DNA of 64,000 nucleotides. It comes from Thermus aquaticus. GTDB taxonomy: Bacteria; Deinococcota; Deinococci; Deinococcales; Thermaceae. Made by a program: the position numbers and the translations under genes. Below are positions 46,092 through 54,943 of the stretch, one piece after another. The stretch spans positions 291,388 to 355,387 of the forward strand of contig NZ_LHCI01000106.1 in assembly GCF_001280255.1 (NCBI RefSeq), given 5' to 3'. Every line of letters begins with the position of its first letter. The stretch's first letter is position 1. The notes under the pieces are model-generated. The model saw only the letters and a program-made list of their open reading frames with translations, did no database searches and was not told the origin of the DNA.

Positions 46092-47171
46092 CTAGACAGC
46101 GGGGAAGGCGAACTGCTCGTAGCCCAGCTCGGCCACCCCAAACCAGCGGTACTGCTCCTCCCGGAACCTCTTCCAGGCGGTGTAGACCCTGCGGTAGGTG
46201 GCGTCCTTGGCCGCCTCCTCCTCGTACCAGTCAAAGGCCGCCTTCTGGGCCGCCTTCATCACCTCGGCGGGCCACTTCCGGAGCCGGACCCCGGCCTTGA
46301 GGAGGCGCTGGAGGGCAGGCGGGTTCACCTGGTCGTACTTGGCCATCATGGCCTGGTTGGCCTCGGCGGCGGCCACCTCAAAGGCCTGCTGGTACTCCTT
46401 GGGAAGCTTCTGCCACTCCTTGAGGTTCACGTAGAAGGAGAGCATGGGGCCGGGCTCGTGCCAGCCGGGATAGTAGTAGTACTTGGCCACCTTGTAGAAA
46501 CCCAGCTTCTCGTCGTCGTAGGGCCCCACCCACTCGGCGGCGTCCACCACGCCCCGCTCCAGGGCCGGGTAGATGTCCCCGCCCGCGAGGACCTGGGGCA
46601 CCACGCCGAGCCGGCTCATCACCTGGCCCCCGGGCCCGGGGATGCGCATCTTGAGGCCCTTCATATCCGCCAGGCCCTTGATCTCCTTGCGGAACCAGCC
46701 GCCCATCTGGACCCCGGTGTTGCCCCCAGGGAACTGGATGATGCCGAAGTCGGCGAAGACGGAGCGGAAGAGCTCAATGCCGCCCCCGTAGTACATCCAG
46801 GCGTTCTGCTGCCTGGCGGTGAGGCCGAAGGGCACAGCCGTGTCAAAGGCCAGGACCTGGGCCTTGCCCACGTAGTAGTAGCTCGCCGTGTGCCCCGCCT
46901 CCACCGTGCCCTGCTGGACAGCGTCCATCACCTGGAGGCCGGGAACGATCTCCCCTGCCTGGTAGGGGCGGATCTGGAACTTGCCCCCGGTGAGCGCGGA
47001 AACCCGCTCCGCCAGGACCTCCGCCGCCCCGTAGATGGTGTCCAGGCTCTTGGGGAAGCTAGAGGCCAAACGCCAGCGCACCGTGGGGCTCGCCTGGGCG
47101 AACGCGGGGCCGAAGGCCGCGCTGGCCGCTACGCCGATGCCTGCCTTCTTCAAAAAGTCACGCCGCTTCAT
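46092..47171 (-). CDS. dctP: TRAP transporter substrate-binding protein (DctP), Tat-type signal
   Basis: The 359-residue periplasmic protein starts MKRRDFLKKAGIGVAASAAFG, a twin-arginine signal. The mature part carries DctP features: WRLASSFPKSLDTIYGAAEVLA, GGKFQIRPYQAGEIVPGLQ, GTVEAGHTASYYYVGK, KGLKMRIPGPGGQVMSRLGVVPQVLAGGDIYPALERG and DAAEWVGPYDDEKLGF. It resembles the Thermus TRAP protein known to bind lactate with calcium (from memory). It is encoded opposite to its permease genes, with its own promoter. AAGGAGGT precedes the ATG. Confidence 0.92.
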   Translation of the reverse strand: MKRRDFLKKAGIGVAASAAFGPAFAQASPTVRWRLASSFPKSLDTIYGAAEVLAERVSALTGGKFQIRPYQAGEIVPGLQVMDAVQQGTVEAGHTASYYYVGKAQVLAFDTAVPFGLTARQQNAWMYYGGGIELFRSVFADFGIIQFPGGNTGVQMGGWFRKEIKGLADMKGLKMRIPGPGGQVMSRLGVVPQVLAGGDIYPALERGVVDAAEWVGPYDDEKLGFYKVAKYYYYPGWHEPGPMLSFYVNLKEWQKLPKEYQQAFEVAAAEANQAMMAKYDQVNPPALQRLLKAGVRLRKWPAEVMKAAQKAAFDWYEEEAAKDATYRRVYTAWKRFREEQYRWFGVAELGYEQFAFPAV

Positions 47172-47197
47172 TTTGACCTCCTTCGCGGTCCGGAGGA

Positions 47198-47228
47198 ATT
47201 ATACCCCAACACCCAGGGCCCTTGACAA
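47198..47228 (-). promoter_or_regulatory. dctP promoter
   Basis: On the minus strand TTGTCA (47223-47228) and a perfect TATAAT (47198-47203) have a 19-bp spacer, about 27 bp before the ATG. Confidence 0.6.
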
Positions 47229-47252
47229 GCCCCTCGGGAATAAAGTTGCAGC

Positions 47253-47726
47253 TCAGTAGAGGTAGAAGTGGGTCTCCGCCACCTGGTACCCCCGGGCCCC
47301 GGAGGCCTCCAGGTAGACCCTAAGCCGGGCGTCCCAGTCGGTGAAGACCCCCTCCAGCCGCACCCTATCCGCTGGGGGGGCCTCGGTGTAGACCGCCCGG
47401 ACCCGGTGGAGGCCCCTGGGGGGAACCAGGCGGTAGCGGTAGGCCCCGGGGGGCAGGACGTGGGTGCCCCGTTCCAGGTAGAAGCGGTCTAGCTCGTAGG
47501 CGCGCCCGTCGGGGTCTATGACCACCAGGCTCACCCAACCCGGACGGCCCAGGGTGAGGAGGAAGCGGATCTCCTCCCCCACGAAGTAGCTGGCCCCCGC
47601 CCCCCGGTCGGGCTCAAAGCGCAGGATGGCCGGGGTGAGGTCCAGGCGGTAGGAGAGGGTGACGCCCTCGAGGGTGATGGTGCAGGCGGAAAGAAGCCCA
47701 ACCAGAAGAACCCACAAAAGCCGCAT
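47253..47726 (-). CDS. Lipoprotein with DUF4384-like domain
   Basis: The 157-residue lipoprotein (ATG 47726) has a lipobox LLSAC early and a beta-sandwich mature domain. It contains GASYFVGEEIRFLLTLGRPGWVSLVVIDPDGRAYEL and DRFYLERGTHVLPPGAYRY, the DUF4384 pattern found in Thermus/Deinococcus S-layer and secretion-associated proteins. A GGGGAGGAGGTG ribosome site fixes the start. It is probably anchored on the outer face of a membrane. Its role is unknown. Confidence 0.75.
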   Translation of the reverse strand: MRLLWVLLVGLLSACTITLEGVTLSYRLDLTPAILRFEPDRGAGASYFVGEEIRFLLTLGRPGWVSLVVIDPDGRAYELDRFYLERGTHVLPPGAYRYRLVPPRGLHRVRAVYTEAPPADRVRLEGVFTDWDARLRVYLEASGARGYQVAETHFYLY

Positions 47727-47760
47727 AGGCACCTCCTCCCCAGCCTAACCCCATAGAGGC

Positions 47761-48363
47761 TTAGGGGTCTTGGGGAAACCTTAAGGAAGCCCGTACGGGG
47801 GTGAAGCGGCGCCGGTGCACCGGGGAAGGCCCCAGGGCGAGGAGGGCCTCCTGGTGCTCGGGGGTGCCGTAGCCCTTGTGCTTGGCGAAGCCGTAGCCGG
47901 GGTAGAGGCGGTCCAGCTCGGCCATGAGCCGGTCCCGGTGGACCTTGGCCAGGATGCTGGCGGCGGCCACGCTGGGGCTTTCCCGGTCCGCCCGTGGGGG
48001 AGCGAGGAGGGGAAGGGGGATGGAGAGGGGAAGGTAGTCCGTCACCAGGGCCTCTGGGGGAAGGGCCAGGGCGGAGAGGGCCCTCTTGGCCGCCAGGAGG
48101 GTGGCCCTATAGACCCCAAGCCGGTCCACCTCTTCCACCTCGGCCAGGCCCAGGGCGTGGGCCAGGGCCACCCGCCTCACCTCCTCGGCCAGGGCCTCCC
48201 GGGCCTTGGGGGTGAGGAGCTTGGAGTCCTTAAAGGGATAGCGGCCTGGGGGGAGGATCACCGCCCCCACCACGATGGGCCCGGCCCAGGCCCCCCGGCC
48301 CGCCTCGTCCACCCCGGCCACCCGGAGGCCCAGGGCCCAGAAGCCCGCCTCGAGGCCCTCCAT
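47761..48363 (-). CDS. rnhB: Ribonuclease HII
   Basis: The 200-residue enzyme has the RNase HII signature VAGVDEAGRGAWAGPIVVGAV with D19 and E20, LTDYLPL-like third acidic position (VTDYLPLSIPLP), SVAAASILAKVHRDRLM, and YPGYGFAKHKGYGTPEH. It removes RNA from RNA-DNA hybrids, such as ribonucleotides in DNA, using Mg2+/Mn2+. It is monocistronic and divergent from the esterase gene. Confidence 0.95.
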   Translation of the reverse strand: MEGLEAGFWALGLRVAGVDEAGRGAWAGPIVVGAVILPPGRYPFKDSKLLTPKAREALAEEVRRVALAHALGLAEVEEVDRLGVYRATLLAAKRALSALALPPEALVTDYLPLSIPLPLLAPPRADRESPSVAAASILAKVHRDRLMAELDRLYPGYGFAKHKGYGTPEHQEALLALGPSPVHRRRFTPVRASLRFPQDP

Positions 48364-48383
48364 CTTTGTGGGATTATAAGCCC

Positions 48384-49871
48384 ATGCGCTGGCTCCTCCT
48401 TTTCCTCCTCTCCCCCGCCCTGGCGGCGGAGCTTTTCCTCTTCACCCCGGAAGGCCCCCTCCGGGGCGAGGCCCGGGACGGGGTGGGGGCGGTGTACGGC
48501 CTGGCCTACGGGGAGGCGGGGCGCTTTACCGCCCCCAGGCCCGTGGAGGGCCTGAGGCAGGGGCCGGTCCGGGCCTGCCCCCAGCCCCCCGGCCTCACGG
48601 CCCGGTTCGGGGGGTCTATGCCGCCCCAGGAGGAGGACTGCCTCCAGGTCCAGGTCTACTTTCCCCTGAGGCCCCCACCCCCTGGGGGGTTTCCGGTCAT
48701 GGTCTTTTTCCATGGGGGAAGCTTCCTCTCGGGAAGCGGGGCCGAGCCCATCTACGCCGCTTGGCGGCTGGCGCGGGAGGGGGCGGTGGTCTTTCTGCCC
48801 AACTACCGCCTGGGGGCCCTGGGGTTTCTAGCCCTCCCCGCCCTCCGGGAAGAGGACCCTGTGGCCGTGGGCAACTACGGCCTCCTGGACGCCCTCCTCG
48901 CCCTGCGCTTCGCCCAGAGGGTGGCCCCCTACTTCGGGGGGAGTCCCGAGGGCCTCACCCTCTTGGGCCAGTCGGCGGGAAGCATGCTCACCTGCACCCT
49001 CCTGGCCCTGCCCGAGGCGAGAAGGCTCGTCAAGGGGGCCATCCTCCAGTCCGGGGGGTGCGCCGAGGTGCGCCCTCTGGAAAAGGACCTGGAGGTGGGG
49101 GAGAAGGTGGCGGCCAAGGCGGGGTGCGACCCCAAGGACCTCACCTGCCTGAGGCGGGCTCCGGTCGGGGACCTGGTGCCCGGGGGCGGGGGGAGCCTCG
49201 AGGCCACCTTCTTCCTCTCCTCCCCCTTCAAGCCCCACCTAAACCCCCGCCTCCTGCCCAAAAGCCCCCTGGAGGCCCTAGTGGATGGGGAGGCCCGAGG
49301 GATTCCCCTCCTCGCCGGGGCCACGGCGGAAGAGGTGCCCCCGGGGGAAGGCCCCAGGAGCTGGGCGGGCTTCGCCGAGGCCTTGAAGGGGGAAAAGCCG
49401 GGGGTGCGGGAAGCCCTTCTCGCCCACTACCAAGGCCGCTTCCGGGACCCCAGGAGGGCCTACGCCGCCTACCAGACGGAACGCACCCTCCTCTGCCCCA
49501 CCCTAAAGGCGGCCCGGGTCCAGAGGGCCTTCGCCCCCACCCACGCCTACCTCTTCACCTTCCGGGTGCCGGGCCTCGAGGGCCTGGGGGCCTTCCACGG
49601 CCTGGACCTGGCCCCCCTTTTCGGCAACCTCCAGGAGATGCCCTTCCTCCCCCTCTTCCTGACCCAGGAGGCCCGGGCCAAGGCCGAGGCCCTGGGCGCC
49701 AGGATGCGCCGCTACTGGGTCGCCTTCGCCCGGGAAGGGGAGCCCAAAGGCTGGCCCCGCTGGCCCCTCTACCGGGAGGGCTTCGTCCTGCGCCTGGACG
49801 AGCCCTTAGGCCTCCTCCCCGACCCCTACGAGGAAAGGTGCGCCCTTTTGGAGAAACTTGGGCTACTATAG
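48384..49871 (+). CDS. Exported type-B carboxylesterase
   Basis: The 495-residue alpha/beta-hydrolase has a signal peptide (MRWLLLFLLSPALAA) and the carboxylesterase-B pattern: EEDCLQVQVYFPLRP, MVFFHGGSFLSGSG (oxyanion hole), NYRLGALGFLALP, NYGLLDALLALRFAQRVAPYFGG, nucleophile S197 in LLGQSAGSML, and the His region GAFHGLDLAPLFGN. Two cysteine pairs (RACPQPPG, EDCLQV; AGCDPKDLTC) suit an exported protein. It cleaves carboxylic esters at the cell surface or periplasm. I start at ATG 48384, where the signal peptide begins. Confidence 0.88.
   Translation: MRWLLLFLLSPALAAELFLFTPEGPLRGEARDGVGAVYGLAYGEAGRFTAPRPVEGLRQGPVRACPQPPGLTARFGGSMPPQEEDCLQVQVYFPLRPPPPGGFPVMVFFHGGSFLSGSGAEPIYAAWRLAREGAVVFLPNYRLGALGFLALPALREEDPVAVGNYGLLDALLALRFAQRVAPYFGGSPEGLTLLGQSAGSMLTCTLLALPEARRLVKGAILQSGGCAEVRPLEKDLEVGEKVAAKAGCDPKDLTCLRRAPVGDLVPGGGGSLEATFFLSSPFKPHLNPRLLPKSPLEALVDGEARGIPLLAGATAEEVPPGEGPRSWAGFAEALKGEKPGVREALLAHYQGRFRDPRRAYAAYQTERTLLCPTLKAARVQRAFAPTHAYLFTFRVPGLEGLGAFHGLDLAPLFGNLQEMPFLPLFLTQEARAKAEALGARMRRYWVAFAREGEPKGWPRWPLYREGFVLRLDEPLGLLPDPYEERCALLEKLGLL
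49864..49869 (+). promoter_or_regulatory. -10 box of leaderless molybdopterin oxidoreductase gene
   Basis: TACTAT ends 6 nt before ATG 49876, inside the last codons of the esterase gene. Confidence 0.45.
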
Positions 49872-49875
49872 GCCC

Positions 49876-51879
49876 ATGCGGGCCACCTGTCCCCTGGACT
49901 GCCCGGACGCCTGCAGCCTCCGCCTCACCTTCAGGGAGGGGAGGCTTCTCAAGGTGGAGGGGGACCCCCGCCACCCCATCACCCGGGGCTTCGCCTGCGC
50001 CAAGACCTACCGCTACCCGGAACGGGTCCAGGAGAGGCTCCTTTACCCCATGCGCCGCATTGGGCGGAAAGGGGAAGGGCGCTTTAGGCGGGTCTCCTGG
50101 GAGGAGGCCCTGGACGGCATCGCCCAGAGGCTCATGGAGGTCTTGGACCGGGAGGGGGGCGAGGCCGTCCTCCCCTACCACTACGCCGGGACCATGGGCC
50201 TCATAGAGAACCAGCACCCCCTGGCCTTCTTCCGGGCCATCGGGGCGAGCGAACTCCTGGAGACCATCTGCGCCACGGCGGGGAGCGCCGCCTGGGAGAT
50301 GACCTACGGGCCCCGCCTGGCCCCAGACCCCGAGGACATTCCTGAAGCCCGCCACATCGTCCTCTGGGGCATCAACAGCCTCTCCACCAACAGCCACCTG
50401 ACCCCCTTCCTCAAGGAGGCCCGGCGAAGGGGGGCCAGGATCGTCCACATTGACCCCTACGAGAACCTCACCAGCCGCTTCGCCGACTGGCACATCAAAA
50501 TCCGCCCCGGCACCGACGCCGCCTTAGCCTACGGCCTGGCCCACGTCCTCTTCCGGGAGGGCCTGGTGGACGGGGAGTACCTGGAAAAGGCCGCTTTGGG
50601 CCTCGAGGCCTACCGGGAGGAGGCCGAGAGGTGGACCCCGGAAAGGGCGAGCGCCCTCACCGGGGTGCCCCCGGAGGCCATCCTCCGCCTGGCCCGGGAG
50701 ATGGGGGAGGCGAAAAGGGTCTTCCTCCGGGTGGGCTACGGCATGACCCGCCACCCGGGGGGCGGGAACGCCCTAAGGGCGGTCATCCTCCTCCCCGCCC
50801 TCCTCGGGGCCTGGCGCTACCCGGGGTGCGGGGCCATGCTCTCCACCAGCGGGGCCTTCTTCCTCAACAAGCGCTTCCTGGGCGGGCGGCACCTCCTAGA
50901 GGGGACGCACCCCCCCGAAGGCTACTTCCGCCCCAACCCCAGGGTGCGGGCCGTCAACATGAACCAGCTGGGCACCGCCCTCACGGCCCTGGACCCCCCC
51001 ATCAAGGCTCTCTTCGTCTTCAACGCTAACCCCCTGGTGGTGGCCCCAAACGCCGGGAAGGTGAAGGCGGGCCTGGAGCGGGAGGACCTCTTCACCGTGG
51101 TCCTGGAGCAGGTGATGACGGAAACCGCCCTCTACGCCGACTACCTCCTCCCCGCCACCCTCTTCTACGAGCACCCGGACCTCTACACCAGCTACGGCCA
51201 CTACTACCTCTCCTGGAACGAACCCCTGGCGGAGCCGGAAGGGGAGGCTAGGCCCAACACCTGGGTCTTCCGGGAGCTGGCGAAGCGGCTTGGCCTGAAG
51301 GAACCCACCCTCTTTTGGAGCGCCGAGGAGGTGGCCCGAAGCCTCCTCCAGACCGACCACCCCTTCCTCCAGGGGATCACCCTGGAAAGGCTCAAGGAGG
51401 AGGGCTTCCTGAAGCTCAACCTCCCCAAGCCCTTCCTCCCCTTCGCCCAAGGGAAGGTGCGCTTCAGCCCGCCCCCTCTGGTCATCCCCACCGAGCCCCT
51501 GCCCGGCTACCCCCTGATCCTCATCACCCCCCCGGCCCACCGCTTCCTCAACACCACCTACGGGGACGTCCGGGCCCTGGTGGAGGCGGAAGGGGGGGAG
51601 CCCCGGCTCCTCATCCACCCCGAGGACGCCCTGGCCCGGGGGATCGGGGACGGGATGCTGGTCCACATCCGTTCTCCTTGGGGCCGCATCACCCGGAAGG
51701 CGGTGGTGACCGAGGCCCCCATGCCGGGGACGGTGGTCCTCGAGGGCACCTGGTGGGAGAAGTGGGCCATAGACGGCAAGGGGGTAAACCACCTCACCTC
51801 GGAGAGGCTCACGGACCTGGGGGGCGGGAGCACCTTCCACAGCACCCCGGTGGAGGTGGAGCCCCTGCGCCTGGCCTAA
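49876..51879 (+). CDS. Molybdopterin-dependent oxidoreductase with N-terminal 4Fe-4S site
   Basis: The 667-residue protein is a complete bis-MGD enzyme of the assimilatory/DMSO reductase superfamily. Its N-terminus has the cluster ligands C5-X3-C9-X3-C13-X27-C41 (ATCPLDCPDACS, GFACAK), followed by SWEEALDGIAQRL, NTHxTPF-like ILWGINSLSTNSHLTPFL, GARIVHIDPYENLTS and RIVFVF-like LFVFNANPLVV. No signal peptide is visible, so it is cytosolic. The substrate is not evident. The gene is followed within 3 bp by a repeat copy. Confidence 0.85.
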   Translation: MRATCPLDCPDACSLRLTFREGRLLKVEGDPRHPITRGFACAKTYRYPERVQERLLYPMRRIGRKGEGRFRRVSWEEALDGIAQRLMEVLDREGGEAVLPYHYAGTMGLIENQHPLAFFRAIGASELLETICATAGSAAWEMTYGPRLAPDPEDIPEARHIVLWGINSLSTNSHLTPFLKEARRRGARIVHIDPYENLTSRFADWHIKIRPGTDAALAYGLAHVLFREGLVDGEYLEKAALGLEAYREEAERWTPERASALTGVPPEAILRLAREMGEAKRVFLRVGYGMTRHPGGGNALRAVILLPALLGAWRYPGCGAMLSTSGAFFLNKRFLGGRHLLEGTHPPEGYFRPNPRVRAVNMNQLGTALTALDPPIKALFVFNANPLVVAPNAGKVKAGLEREDLFTVVLEQVMTETALYADYLLPATLFYEHPDLYTSYGHYYLSWNEPLAEPEGEARPNTWVFRELAKRLGLKEPTLFWSAEEVARSLLQTDHPFLQGITLERLKEEGFLKLNLPKPFLPFAQGKVRFSPPPLVIPTEPLPGYPLILITPPAHRFLNTTYGDVRALVEAEGGEPRLLIHPEDALARGIGDGMLVHIRSPWGRITRKAVVTEAPMPGTVVLEGTWWEKWAIDGKGVNHLTSERLTDLGGGSTFHSTPVEVEPLRLA

Positions 51880-51881
51880 TA

Positions 51882-51976
51882 CCACCCCATGCTGGCTTGC
51901 GCCAGCATGGGGGCCCCGGAAAAAGGCTCCCGGGATCACCAGGGCTGGTGGGCCGAAGGAAAGGGGAAGCAAGGGT
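51882..51976 (+). repeat. Interspersed repeat, copy 4
   Basis: CCACCCCATGCTGGCTTGCGCCAGCATGGGG-type hairpin, then CCCCGGAAAAAGGCTCC, GGTGGGCCGAAGGAAA and CAAGGGTA. Same orientation as copy 1 and likewise placed 2 bp after the stop codon of the preceding gene. Confidence 0.85.
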
Positions 51977-51996
51977 AGTGGGATTTGCGCCCAGGC

Positions 51997-52002
51997 TACA
52001 AT
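51997..52002 (+). promoter_or_regulatory. -10 box for the 52020 operon
   Basis: TACAAT ends 17 nt before ATG 52020, downstream of repeat copy 4. No clear -35 was found. Confidence 0.4.
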
Positions 52003-52019
52003 CCTGATAGGCTTGGGGA

Positions 52020-52430
52020 ATGGTGAAGCGTTCCGTGGCCCTGGCCGCCTGGGGAGAGGAGGGGCTTCTTCTGGTGAAAAGGCCCGAGGAGGACCCGGAG
52101 TTCCCCGGGGTCTACGGCCTCCCCGCCGTGAGCCAGGAGGAGGGGGAAAGCCTGGAGGCGGCCGCCAGGAGGGTGGCCCGGGAAAAGCTGTCCACCGAGG
52201 TCCGGCTCCGCTACCCCGTGGCCTTCGGCAGGGAGGAGCGGCCCGGGTACACCCTGGAGCTTTGGGTCTACGAGGCCGACCTCCTCTTCCCCCCAAGCCT
52301 GCCCGAGCCCAGGCCGGGCAAGACCTACTACACCGCCTTCCGCTTCGGCCGCCCCGAGGACCTCAAGGAGGCGGCCAGGACGGGCTCCTTGTGCAGCCGC
52401 CTCTACCTGGCGGTGAAGGTGGGGTGCTGA
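52020..52430 (+). CDS. Nudix-fold protein with degenerate Nudix box
   Basis: The 136-residue protein has a Nudix fold: [20 protein letters not shown], then [21 protein letters not shown] and, at the catalytic helix, [13 protein letters not shown]. The canonical REVxEExG helix is altered: REV becomes RVA and EE becomes RE, so two of the metal-binding glutamates are missing. It may bind nucleotides without hydrolysis, or use the remaining acidic residues. It is followed after 1 bp by thiI, so a link to tRNA thiolation is possible, but speculative. Confidence 0.7.
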   Translation: MVKRSVALAAWGEEGLLLVKRPEEDPEFPGVYGLPAVSQEEGESLEAAARRVAREKLSTEVRLRYPVAFGREERPGYTLELWVYEADLLFPPSLPEPRPGKTYYTAFRFGRPEDLKEAARTGSLCSRLYLAVKVGC

Positions 52431-52431
52431 G

Positions 52432-53652
52432 ATGGAACACCTCTTGGTGAACCTCTTCCACGAGCTGGCCCTCAAAGGGGAAAACCGGCCCCTCTTCCTG
52501 AAGAAGGCCAAGGCCCACGTCAAGCGGGCCCTGAAGGGATTGGAGGCCAGGCTGGAGGCCCAGTGGCCCATGGCCCTCCTCTTCCGCCTCCCCCAGGGGG
52601 CCTGGCCCGAAGCCCAGGAGCGCCTTTCCACCACCCTGGGCGTGGAAACCTTCGCCCAGGTGCTGCGCCTCCCCCCAGACCTTAAGGCCATAGAGGCCGC
52701 TTTGGCGAAGGCTTTGGAAGGCGAAAGCTTCGCCACCTTCCGGGTGACGGCCAAGCGCGCCGACAAGACCTTCCCTCTCACCTCCCCGGAGCTGGAGCGG
52801 CGCCTGGGGGCCTTCATCCAGGAGAGGACCGGGGCCAAGGTGCGCCTCAAGGGGGCGGAAAGGGAGTTCGTGGTCCGCATCCTGCCCGGGGCGGCCCTTC
52901 TGGAGGTGGCCCGCCACCCGGGGCCCGGGGGGCTTCCTCCCGGGGTTTCCGACAAGGTGGTGGCCCTCCTCTCGGGGGGCATAGACTCCCCCGTAGCTGC
53001 CTACCGCCTCATGCGCCGGGGGGCGGAGGTGGTCCTGGTCCACTTCCACCCCTTCCCCCTCCTCTCGGGGGCCAGCCGGGAGAAGGCCAGGGCCATCGCC
53101 GAGAGGCTGGCCCGCTTCCAGCACCGCGTCCGCCTGCACCTGGTCCCCTTCAGCGAGGTCCAGCGGCGCATCATCCTCGAGGCCCCCAAGGCCTACCGGG
53201 TGGTCCTCTACCGCCGCTACATGCTCCGCCTGGCCGAGGCCATCGCCAAGGAGGAGGGGGCCTTGGCCCTGGTCACCGGGGACAGCCTGGGCCAGGTGGC
53301 CTCGCAGACCCTGGAAAATCTCTATGTGGTCAACCAGGCGGCCACCCTCCCCGTCTTCCGCCCCCTCATCGGCCTGGACAAGGGGGAGATCGTGAAGGAG
53401 GCCCAGAAGATCGGCACCTACCCCATCTCCATCCTGCCCGACGAGGAGTGCTGCACCCTCTTCGCCCCCAAGCACCCGGTGACCCGCGCGGAGCTCTCCG
53501 TGGTCCTGGACACCGAAGCCCGCCTCCCCACCGAGGAGCTTCTGGAGCTGGCCCTGAAGGACCGGGAGGTGGCCCTCTTCACCTGGCCGGGGCGGAAGGC
53601 CCTGGAGGAAGGGGCTTCCCGGGCTTTTATAATGGAGCATGGACCTGCTTGA
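52432..53652 (+). CDS. thiI: tRNA 4-thiouridine sulfurtransferase ThiI (no rhodanese domain)
   Basis: The 406-residue enzyme has an N-terminal ferredoxin-like and THUMP part (about 1-160, [18 protein letters not shown]) and a PP-loop ATPase domain: [60 protein letters not shown]. The C-terminal [20 protein letters not shown] has a paired Cys. It adenylates U8 of tRNA for sulfur insertion. E. coli ThiI has a C-terminal rhodanese domain that is lacking here, as in many thermophiles, so sulfur comes from another carrier. Confidence 0.93.
   Translation: MEHLLVNLFHELALKGENRPLFLKKAKAHVKRALKGLEARLEAQWPMALLFRLPQGAWPEAQERLSTTLGVETFAQVLRLPPDLKAIEAALAKALEGESFATFRVTAKRADKTFPLTSPELERRLGAFIQERTGAKVRLKGAEREFVVRILPGAALLEVARHPGPGGLPPGVSDKVVALLSGGIDSPVAAYRLMRRGAEVVLVHFHPFPLLSGASREKARAIAERLARFQHRVRLHLVPFSEVQRRIILEAPKAYRVVLYRRYMLRLAEAIAKEEGALALVTGDSLGQVASQTLENLYVVNQAATLPVFRPLIGLDKGEIVKEAQKIGTYPISILPDEECCTLFAPKHPVTRAELSVVLDTEARLPTEELLELALKDREVALFTWPGRKALEEGASRAFIMEHGPA
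53628..53633 (+). promoter_or_regulatory. -10 box of leaderless amidase gene
   Basis: A perfect TATAAT inside the last codons of thiI ends 5 nt before ATG 53639. Confidence 0.6.
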
Positions 53653-54943
53653 AGCCAAGCACCTCCTGGAAACGGGCAAAACCACCCCCCTGGCCCTTTT
53701 AGAAGAGGCCCTGGAACGGGCCAAAGCCTACGCCGACCGCAACGCCCTGGCCTATTTGGACGAGGAGAGGGCCAGGGAGGAGGCCCTCCGCCTCACCGAG
53801 GAGCTAAAGCGGGGCCAGACGAGGGGCCCCCTTCACGGGCTTCCCCTCACGGCCAAGGACCTCTTCCCGGTGAAGGGGATGCCCACCCGGGCCGGGACCC
53901 GGGCTCCCCTCCCGCCCCTGCCCGAGGAGGCTTTGGCGGTGGGGCGGCTTAAGGAGGCCGGGGCCCTCATCTTCGCCAAGACCAACATGCACGAGGTGGC
54001 CCTGGGCATAACCGGGGAGAACCCCTGGACCGGGCCCGTCAGGAACGCCGTTGACCCCACCCGCCAGGCCGGGGGAAGCAGCGGCGGGAGCGCCGTGGCC
54101 GTGGCCCTGGGGATCGGCCTGGCCTCCTTGGGCTCGGACACGGGGGGGTCCATCCGCATCCCCGCCGCCTTCAACGGGGTGGTGGGCTTCAAGCCCTCCT
54201 ACGGCCGGGTGAGCCTGGAAGGGGCCCTCCCCCTCTCCCGCTCCACCGACCACGGGGGGCCCCTCGCCAAGACGGTGCGGGACGCCCACTTCCTTACGGA
54301 GATCCTGGCCGGGGAGAGCATCCCCTTAGAAGGCCCCCAGAACCCCACCTTCGGCGTCCCCCTGGACTTTTTGGAGGGGCGGCTGGGCGTGGGGGTGCGG
54401 AAAGCCTTTACCAGGCTTCTGGAAGACCTCCCGGGCCTCAGGGCCACGGTGAAGGAGGTCTCCTTGCCCCTCGAGGGGGCCTACGAGGTCTACACCCGCC
54501 TGGTGCGCTACGAGGCGGCCCGCATCCACGAGAAGGCCCTTAAAGAGCACCCCGAGGGCTTCTCCCCCCAGGTGCGGGAGGCCCTCCTGGCCGGGCTCGC
54601 CCTCACCGAGAAGGACTACCGGGACGCCGTGGCCGAGCGGGAGGTCTTAAGGCTAAAGCTGGTGAAGGCCCTTAGGGGGGTGGACGCCCTCCTCCTTCCC
54701 GCCCAGCCCCTCCCCGCTCCCCCCCTGGGCGCGGAGGAGGTGGAGCTGGAGTCGGGCAGGAAGAGCCACCGGGAGGCCTTCATCACCCTGACCCTGCCCT
54801 TCAGCCTCCTGGGGGTGCCCGCCCTCGCCCTGCCCTTCGCCAAGGTGGAGGGGATGCCCGTGGGCCTCCAGGTGGTGGGCCCCTACGCCGAGGACGGCAG
54901 GGTGCTGGCCATCGGGGGCTGGCTGGAGGCCCGCCTCAGGTGA
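53639..54943 (+). CDS. Amidase-signature family hydrolase
   Basis: The 434-residue enzyme carries the Ser-cisSer-Lys triad: K73 ([11 protein letters not shown]), cis-Ser in [10 protein letters not shown] (147/148) and nucleophile S171 ([12 protein letters not shown]). The N-terminal helix with substrate-gate residues and the C-terminal [16 protein letters not shown] are typical. It is shorter than GatA (about 470-485), and no gatB or gatC lies nearby, so it is more likely a free amidase than a tRNA amidotransferase subunit. It overlaps the end of thiI by 14 bp and has its own -10 box. Confidence 0.85.
   Translation: MDLLEAKHLLETGKTTPLALLEEALERAKAYADRNALAYLDEERAREEALRLTEELKRGQTRGPLHGLPLTAKDLFPVKGMPTRAGTRAPLPPLPEEALAVGRLKEAGALIFAKTNMHEVALGITGENPWTGPVRNAVDPTRQAGGSSGGSAVAVALGIGLASLGSDTGGSIRIPAAFNGVVGFKPSYGRVSLEGALPLSRSTDHGGPLAKTVRDAHFLTEILAGESIPLEGPQNPTFGVPLDFLEGRLGVGVRKAFTRLLEDLPGLRATVKEVSLPLEGAYEVYTRLVRYEAARIHEKALKEHPEGFSPQVREALLAGLALTEKDYRDAVAEREVLRLKLVKALRGVDALLLPAQPLPAPPLGAEEVELESGRKSHREAFITLTLPFSLLGVPALALPFAKVEGMPVGLQVVGPYAEDGRVLAIGGWLEARLR

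Noticed and set aside
44495-46234. 579-codon frame on the minus strand
   Set aside because: Antisense to dctM; E/G/H/Q-rich shadow translation with no recognised domain.
52432-54943. thiI-amidase as a GatA operon
   Set aside because: No gatB or gatC nearby, the amidase is shorter than GatA, and it has its own -10 box.
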